A stretch of DNA of 64,000 nucleotides from Apostichopus japonicus (Eukaryota; Echinodermata; Holothuroidea; Aspidochirotida; Stichopodidae). Below the pieces are notes generated by a model. It had not been told where the DNA came from and did not search any database. It worked only from the letters and a program-made list of their open reading frames with translations. The stretch lies in contig NC_092562.1 in NCBI RefSeq assembly GCF_037975245.1, positions 19,252,054 to 19,316,053 on the forward strand, given 5' to 3'. Both the position numbers and the translations under genes were made by a program. Within the stretch, counting starts at the first letter, position 1. Each line of letters starts with the position of its first letter. Positions 60,807 through 64,000 of the stretch are shown piece by piece.

Positions 60807-62999
60807 CTATGCAGGTACTAGTCCGTATATATACACCTTCCCCGACCTTAAGGTTGCTATCATGAGTTTCTCCTCACCATCTACTACGGATGTGGTAATG
60901 GCCCATGCCTCGTCTTCAACTGACATTGTTGTTAGTAATTGCCGACCATCTCGACTGTATTGTGTTAGCACAGTGTTCTGCCCACTAGCATCCCATGACA
61001 TGTAGATGAACCCTCCCTTGCCTATGCACGCACGGTGAGGTCCAACGTCAGCTCTACTTAGATTTGGTTTGGTGAATTGATACACCACCTTACTCCCTGA
61101 AGTCACCATGGTAACTGCATATGAGGAACTACCAGCAGAGTCACAGATCAGAAGATTACCGTCATGGACAGTGATATCACTTGCTACACTGATTACATCA
61201 GGTAGTACGATGATGTGACTGTAATTCAGCTGATAATCAAATACATACACTTCTCTGCTGTTAGTACCAACAATGATTTCATTCTTGGCGGGATTCGTGG
61301 TAACAGAACGCACATACCTACCCTCTGGCCACGTCTGAACCATATCACTGATGTTCTTCTTTTGGTAAGAAGAGTCAGAAATATAATAAAGACCGATTTC
61401 ATCCGGTATGCAAACTGTAATGACATTGAACCCCGGCAAAGTACAACAGAAACGACATGCCGGCATCCCATATCTCTTATTTCTAATGAAAACGTTCTGA
61501 TTTAATATTTCTCATTTCATGTTAATGACAGTGATGTGTGATTCCTCTTTTAATGCCCTACCAGTCATAACGATATTACCATCGCTACTACTTGTCATAC
61601 CGTTGATCCTGTATTCTTTAGCTTTGATTCCCGCAACATCAACAACAGACTCTGCGCTTTCTGTAATTACAACTTCATCATATATAACTTTTGTTATATC
61701 ACCGATGACAAAATCAGATAAAGATTCTAACTCTGGATATTCTTGTTTCATTTCTTCGATCATAGGTTCACTGGCTGCTCTTATGTATGGGACACACTGT
61801 GCGTCTGTCCAATCGTCATTACATGCAAGAATGGTAGAACACGTTGCTGATAAGTTTTCGAACCGTTTCATAAGTTGCTTACATTTATTTAGTATTTCTT
61901 CACATTTGGTTTTGTTTTGACTTGTGAGAATATCTTTAGTTGTTGTCAAGGTCTTGAAATTACTATCTAACTCCCCGAGTTTATTAAAGAATTCACCCTC
62001 TGTTTCCTTACAATTGTCCTTAAATTCTTCCAACTCCTGGTCATATTTGACATCGGTACTTTTCATATTTTCTTCATATTTCATGATCAATCGGTTCATT
62101 TCCTCTTCATGTTTAACAGTTACTTCACGTTTTTCACATCCTCTTCTTTTTTCTATGTCAGCAGCTCCTTTGTCACATTCATCATTACATTCAGCAAGTT
62201 TATCCTTTATTTTCTTTGCCTGTTCCTTGTGTTGACTCGTCAACAACAATGTTTTTTTTATAGCATTCTCATTCAATTTTACTAGCGCCATTTGAACCTT
62301 CTCGGATAACGTATATAGTTTATTTTTATGCTTGCTTAGTTCCGCGAGGTTCTGATTCAGTAATGTCCTTTCCTTCTTGGCTAGATGAGTCACATCTATG
62401 AGATCATGACCTTTGTGTTGACTGTAAGTGCAGATAAAGCAAACCGGTTCATTTTGGCATATACCACAGCACAATTTGGCTGGTTCTTTGATATGAAAAT
62501 GGCACCTGGGATCTTCCGTCATTGCAGCTATTTCCTCCATGGTCAGATTCTTAGCTGCCATATTTTCCAATTTCAGAGTGCTTGGTTGGTGATCAGTAAA
62601 CATTTTATTACTGATATGAACCTTGTAACATTCGTCGCATAAAAAATCTCTACATTTAAAACAGTAGGCGGAACATACCACATCCTTTGAACAGCTCACA
62701 CACTGCTTCAAACCTTTCTTTTCGAATGATTTACGCAATTCTATGAACTCGAGCATACTCTTCATATGAAAATCAGTCTTAAAGCCGTCCAATCCATCCT
62801 CTGGTATACAACATCGCTGTTTACAAAGTGGACATTCAATTGTCCCATCATGGCTGGCCTGAATAACTTTTCTCAGGCAATCGTTACAGTATCGATGAAG
62901 ACATGGTAACAGTTTCGGCTCATTAAATTGATCCAAACAAACAGAGCACTTGAAGAAGTTTTCTGCCAGGTCTTCTATTAAAGAGTTCCAGGTAGCCAT
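60807..62999 (-). pseudogene. TRIM-type E3 ligase copy B, interrupted by one TGA
   Basis: The copy of the TRIM gene at 9591-11786. RING, both B-boxes and coiled coil are intact from the ATG at 62999; TGA at 61512-61514 replaces a Gly codon (GGA in copy A) at codon 496. The same frame then continues to the normal end at 60807 without any frameshift; total length differs from copy A by one codon. The gene therefore could make a 495-residue RING/B-box/coiled-coil protein lacking the propeller-like C-terminus, which might still bind partners through its coiled coil, or it may be a young pseudogene. The surviving frame suggests the stop is recent. Confidence 0.88.
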
Positions 63000-63196
63000 G
63001 TTGCTGATGATGATCGTTAACTCTCACTTGATAAAACTGTACTCAGTTACGTCACAATCTGTGAAAGAGTTCAGGAAAAGAAAGAGAAAGGGTTTAACAA
63101 ATTATTATTTATCCCCGTATTTTATAAAATATGAATAGAAATACGAACATATATGCATAACCCATTCAAAATGGTCTAGCCACAGAAGTGCTGAAG

Positions 63197-63385
63197 TATT
63201 TCTGGCCAGTGTTCAACCAGTCCTTCATCTCAAAACTTTTGGAGAAGGTTGTGTATGCAAGACTTGGGCGACACTAGCATACCAAAGCCCTTCACGAACA
63301 GTTTGGACTTCAGGACATTGCATCGAAGTAGTTCAGTCAATATCTGTCCAACCGATTTCAAACAGTTTGCATTAAAACCCAAGCT
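63197..63385 (+). mobile_element. LINE reverse-transcriptase relic upstream of TRIM copy B
   Basis: Counterpart of 11981-12225: the start of the reverse-transcriptase finger region (SKLLEKVV) and the TDFKQF-equivalent end are present, but the PLEFDVPQG part is lost at the breakpoint of the 620-bp gap. Confidence 0.7.
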
Positions 63386-64000
63386 TTAATTTTGATCGTG
63401 TATACAAGGTTTTCAAAATGTGACCTCTGGTCAACTCAAATAAGGTTTTGTGCTTGTACTTGCTTAGTTATATCCACAGGCAAAGAATACAAATCACAAA
63501 TGACCTTTGTCTTCCACAGAAAACAATAGGACTCTTCTACTTAAAAGGTGCATCCACGTATCTAATTGGAGTTCACCCACTGTACAGTTCTTGAGTTATC
63601 ATGTTTGCAAACCAAGGTGCCATACACAACCATCATCATCGCAAAGATTCCTTTCGCCTTCGGCAAGGAATGAAAAAATGAATGACAACAAATCAATCAA
63701 TATATCATTGAATAAAAGAAATGCATACGTTTTATTTTTGCGTGTAGAGCTATACTGAGTTTTCAGAGTATATCTAAGTGAGAATAGTAATGACCATTAA
63801 CTATAGTCAATAAAACTTAACTATCTTTAGCTGGTAGTGTTGAATTATATATACATACATAGACATAGCATCAGATATAAACCAACCATTGTGCTAGCCA
63901 CGTTGCGAAACTGTATAGTCCTCTGCATGTTCGACGTTAAATAGGGAATCCAATTAATGCAACTAATGTGAGCAATAAGATCAAAACTAATCCATCATTC

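Larger units (their letters stand above)
60370..64000. repeat. TRIM-bearing duplicated segment, copy B
   Basis: Aligns with 9130-13397 to the last base of the window. It lacks about 620 bp found in copy A upstream of the TRIM gene, where the LINE relic is cut short. It probably continues past the window. Confidence 0.9.

Overview
The window is AT-rich animal nuclear DNA. Coding sequence is sparse and split by canonical GT-AG introns, and (TA)n tracts, poly-G/poly-C runs and decayed transposons are dense. An intronless RING/B-box/coiled-coil gene in two copies, a ubiquitin-hydrolase gene end, Ty3/Gypsy and CR1/L2-like LINE fragments and tRNA-headed repeats suggest a marine deuterostome invertebrate, most likely an echinoderm (a sea cucumber is my best guess). 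No species can be proven from the sequence alone.

Layout. 1-1.7 kb: the last two coding exons of a USP9X/FAF-type deubiquitinase on the + strand. 4.1-6.06 kb: copy A of a non-coding block X. 6.9-7.8 kb: a LINE tail and a 490-bp hAT-type MITE. 9.1-13.4 kb: copy A of a duplicated segment carrying an intact 731-residue TRIM-type E3 ligase (minus strand). 14.1-15.6 kb: a hairpin-containing satellite. 15.9-18.35 kb: old repeats rich in TGACCTTTGACC. 18.7-19.7 kb: two spliced exons of an unrecognised minus-strand gene. 20.7-21.7 kb: a foldback element with target-site duplication and an exon-like ORF in its loop. 23.5-24.1 kb: microsatellites. 24.7-26.7 kb: a 1.95-kb inverted-repeat element with two internal tandem arrays. 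31.7-38.7 kb: an eroded multi-exon DUF7869-type gene with a TTAA-flanked foldback element in its long intron. 38.85-39.75 kb: a second satellite sharing a palindromic core with the first. 45.1-45.6 kb: a LINE reverse-transcriptase relic. 45.9-50.0 kb: a 4.1-kb terminal-inverted-repeat element carrying a decayed Cys-rich multi-exon gene. 52.06-53.9 kb: copy B of block X. 53.9-59.1 kb: a dead Ty3/Gypsy element with no recognisable LTRs. 59.2-60.35 kb: a zinc-finger relic and a tandemly duplicated tRNA-headed repeat. 60.37-64.0 kb: copy B of the TRIM segment, its reading frame cut by one TGA.

The host functions that can be supported are ubiquitin-related: a deubiquitinase end and a TRIM ligase pair. 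Blocks X and TRIM occur twice in the same order and orientation. This is best explained by one segmental duplication whose copies later took different insertions (LINE and hAT in copy A, Gypsy and SINE in copy B). Everything else is mostly mobile-element archaeology; the most unusual parts are the two satellites with a common palindrome and the several inverted-repeat elements that carry internal arrays or exons.
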